NCBI GenBank assembly: GCA_021816565.1
Contig: JAKAXN010000304.1
Location: 1-5,837, forward strand
Direction of reading: 5' to 3'
From: Actinomycetes bacterium
GTDB lineage: Bacteria > Actinomycetota > Acidimicrobiia > Acidimicrobiales > Palsa-688
Length of the DNA stretch: 5,837 bases
This document shows positions 4,390 through 5,837 of the stretch, one piece after another. The number at the start of each line of letters is the position of its first letter. Position 1 is the stretch's first letter. The notes under the pieces are model-generated. The model searched no databases and was not told where the DNA came from. It saw only the letters and a program-made list of their open reading frames with translations. Both the position numbers and the translations under genes were made by a program.

Positions 4390-5837
4390 TCAGCCCGACC
4401 CGCGGGCCGAGCTGAGGCGGAGCGGGACGTGCACGTACAGATCCTTGCGCTCCAGCGCCCCGTCCGGCGCGGCCTCCGGTTCGGGCAGCTGGTAGTGCAC
4501 CGGCTGCCAGTGGTCCTCAAGCTGCCGGTGGACGTTGTACACCTTCTGGAACCGCCACAGCATCCGCACGAAGTTGGTCTGGCCCCGGGCCAGGTGACGG
4601 GCGGCGATGGCCGCCGTCTGGGCCAGGGCGGCCACCCCGAGGTGCTTGCGGGCCAGCACCGCCTGGGTCTTGACCAGTTCGGCGTAGAACTGCTCGAGAG
4701 GGAGCCGGGTGGGCAGCACGGCGTGCTGCACGTCGAAGAGGCGGTAGTCCCTGGTCGTCAGCCGCCGGGACTCGGTCCGCCAGATCTCGGTGCCCGGGTA
4801 GGGGGTCTGCACGGTGAGGTGCACGATCTCCGGCACCTCCATGGCCCAGCTCCGGACCCGCTCGAACTGGGCCTCGTCCCAGTCGGGGTCGGCGATGATG
4901 TTGATGGCCACGGTGACCCCGAGGCGGCGGGCCACCTCCAGGGCCTTGGCGTTGACGTCGGTGGTGCTGCGCTTGCGAAACGCCCCGAGGCCCTCGTCGG
5001 TGAGCGACTCGATGCCGAGGAACATGTAGTTGAGCCCCAGCCGCTTCCAGTAGGCGAACACCTCCTCGTTTCGGACCAGCACGTCGCAACGGGTCTCGAG
5101 GTAGTACTCCTTGCGGATACCCCTCCGCTCGATCTCCCGGCCGATGGCGAAGCCGTGCTCGGGCTGGATGAACGCCACATCGTCCACCAGGAACACGCCC
5201 GGCTCGGCCACCCGGGCGACGTCCTCGGCGGCCACCTCGGGGGAAACCCGCCGGTAGCTGCGGCCGTAGAACGTCCAGGCACTGCAGAACGAGCAGTCCC
5301 AGGGACAGCCCCGGGAGAACTCCACGGAGGCGGCCGGGTCGAGCACCCCGATGAAGTACTTGCGCCGCCGGCCCCCGATGTCGCGGGCCGGCAGGTTGTC
5401 GTCCAGGCTGTGGGTCTTGAGCGGAGGTGGCCCCGAGCCGTCCAGGGTCACCACGCCCGGTAGCTCGGTGAGGGCCGACCCCCGGGCCCCGCCGGCCAGC
5501 GCCTCGATCAGAGGCGAGGTCACGTCCTCGCCCTCGCCCCTCACCACCGCGTCGATGGCCCCGCCGGCCTGGTCGAGAACGTGTTCGGCGATGAACGACA
5601 CGCTGTGGCCCCCCGTGAACACCGCGCACTGCGGTCGGCGAGCCTTGACCGACTTGGCCAGGTCGATCACCTGCGGGACGTTGGCCAGGTAGTTGAGGCT
5701 GAAGCCCACGACGTCGGGGGCGAACTCCTCGAACACCCGCCACATCTCCTCCGGCGAGTACACCTGCAGGTCGACCATGCGCACCGGGTGCCCGGCGGAG
5801 CGCACCGCGCTGGCGATCCGCTCGAGGCCGAGGGGCT
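4390..5837 (-). CDS. hpnR: Hopanoid C-3 methylase HpnR (B12-binding radical SAM), 5' end cut by window edge
   Basis: HpnR adds a methyl group to carbon 3 of the hopanoid A ring, giving 3-methylhopanoids of bacterial membranes. It is a class B (cobalamin-dependent) radical SAM methylase. The visible part runs from PLGLERIASAVRSAGH, the usual start of the B12-binding domain, to the stop at 4390. Counting from GTG 5805 as residue 1, a B12-binding domain spans about 1-130, with GFSLNYLANVPQVIDLAK (34-51) and TGGHSVSFIAEHVL (64-77). The radical SAM domain follows, with the cluster motif CPWDCSFC (C167, C171, C174), VFLVDDVAFIQPEHG (204-218) and YMFLGIESL (260-268). The C-terminal region, with TPYPGTEIWRTESRRLTTRD, LFDVQHAVLPTRLPLEQFY and LARGQTNFVRMLWRF, is what I recognise as specific to HpnR. 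GTG 5805 is internal: the frame continues past the edge, and roughly 20-30 N-terminal residues should be missing. No squalene-hopene cyclase or other hpn gene is in view. Confidence 0.85.
   Translation of the reverse strand, partial: PLGLERIASAVRSAGHPVRMVDLQVYSPEEMWRVFEEFAPDVVGFSLNYLANVPQVIDLAKSVKARRPQCAVFTGGHSVSFIAEHVLDQAGGAIDAVVRGEGEDVTSPLIEALAGGARGSALTELPGVVTLDGSGPPPLKTHSLDDNLPARDIGGRRRKYFIGVLDPAASVEFSRGCPWDCSFCSAWTFYGRSYRRVSPEVAAEDVARVAEPGVFLVDDVAFIQPEHGFAIGREIERRGIRKEYYLETRCDVLVRNEEVFAYWKRLGLNYMFLGIESLTDEGLGAFRKRSTTDVNAKALEVARRLGVTVAINIIADPDWDEAQFERVRSWAMEVPEIVHLTVQTPYPGTEIWRTESRRLTTRDYRLFDVQHAVLPTRLPLEQFYAELVKTQAVLARKHLGVAALAQTAAIAARHLARGQTNFVRMLWRFQKVYNVHRQLEDHWQPVHYQLPEPEAAPDGALERKDLYVHVPLRLSSARGSG

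Noticed and set aside
2813..4495. Plus-strand open frame of 560 codons running through the HDO and hydrolase genes
   Set aside because: It spans two well-supported convergent genes in another frame, and its translation is low-complexity Arg/Pro/Gly/Ala-rich, typical of a high-GC shadow frame.
4429..5463. Long plus-strand open frame of 344 codons antisense to hpnR
   Set aside because: It is a GC-rich shadow of a gene with strong family motifs; its translation is rich in Gly, His, Val and Pro with no recognisable domain.
1..5837. tRNA, rRNA, CRISPR array, insertion sequence, toxin-antitoxin or phage genes
   Set aside because: I looked on both strands and saw no cloverleaf-like segments, spaced repeats, terminal inverted repeats, transposase motifs or other mobile signatures; the composition is uniform.

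Overview
The window is GC-rich (roughly 70%) with strong third-position G/C. That bias creates many open shadow frames, but only six real protein-coding genes are supported. The gene families are a PhoY-like PhoU, a DrrA/DrrB-type ABC exporter and an actinobacterial type of heme-oxygenase-like diiron protein. Together with an apparently leaderless promoter, they point to an actinomycete (Actinomycetota), possibly an uncultured lineage; the class cannot be fixed from this window. No RNA genes, CRISPR arrays, insertion sequences, integrases or attachment sites were seen.

Layout. (1) 1-697, minus strand: a PhoU-family phosphate regulator whose last few residues lie beyond the left edge. (2) A short divergent region (about 698-779) with a candidate phoU -10 element and a repeated CCGACGG word. 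(3) 780-2572, plus strand: a two-gene ABC exporter, ATPase then permease, overlapping by one base. (4) 2613-3626, plus strand: a heme-oxygenase-like (HDO/'iron-containing redox enzyme') protein, 40 bases after the permease and probably in the same transcript. (5) 3623-4336, minus strand: a dienelactone-hydrolase-family protein whose stop codon overlaps that of the HDO gene, inside a strong inverted repeat. (6) 4390-5837, minus strand: a cobalamin-binding radical SAM enzyme that I identify as HpnR, the hopanoid C-3 methylase, with its N-terminus beyond the right edge.

The left half is therefore a divergent pair, phoU against an exporter-HDO transcript. The right half is a leftward pair, hpnR then hydrolase, converging on the exporter transcript. 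HpnR is the most informative gene: it predicts that the organism can make 3-methylhopanoids if it also makes hopanoids, although no other hopanoid gene lies in the window. I found no convincing evidence of an entirely new multi-gene system. The items most worth following are HpnR in this lineage, the uncharacterised HDO protein beside an exporter, the altered PhoU acidic motifs, and the overlapping stop codons held in the loop of an inverted repeat.
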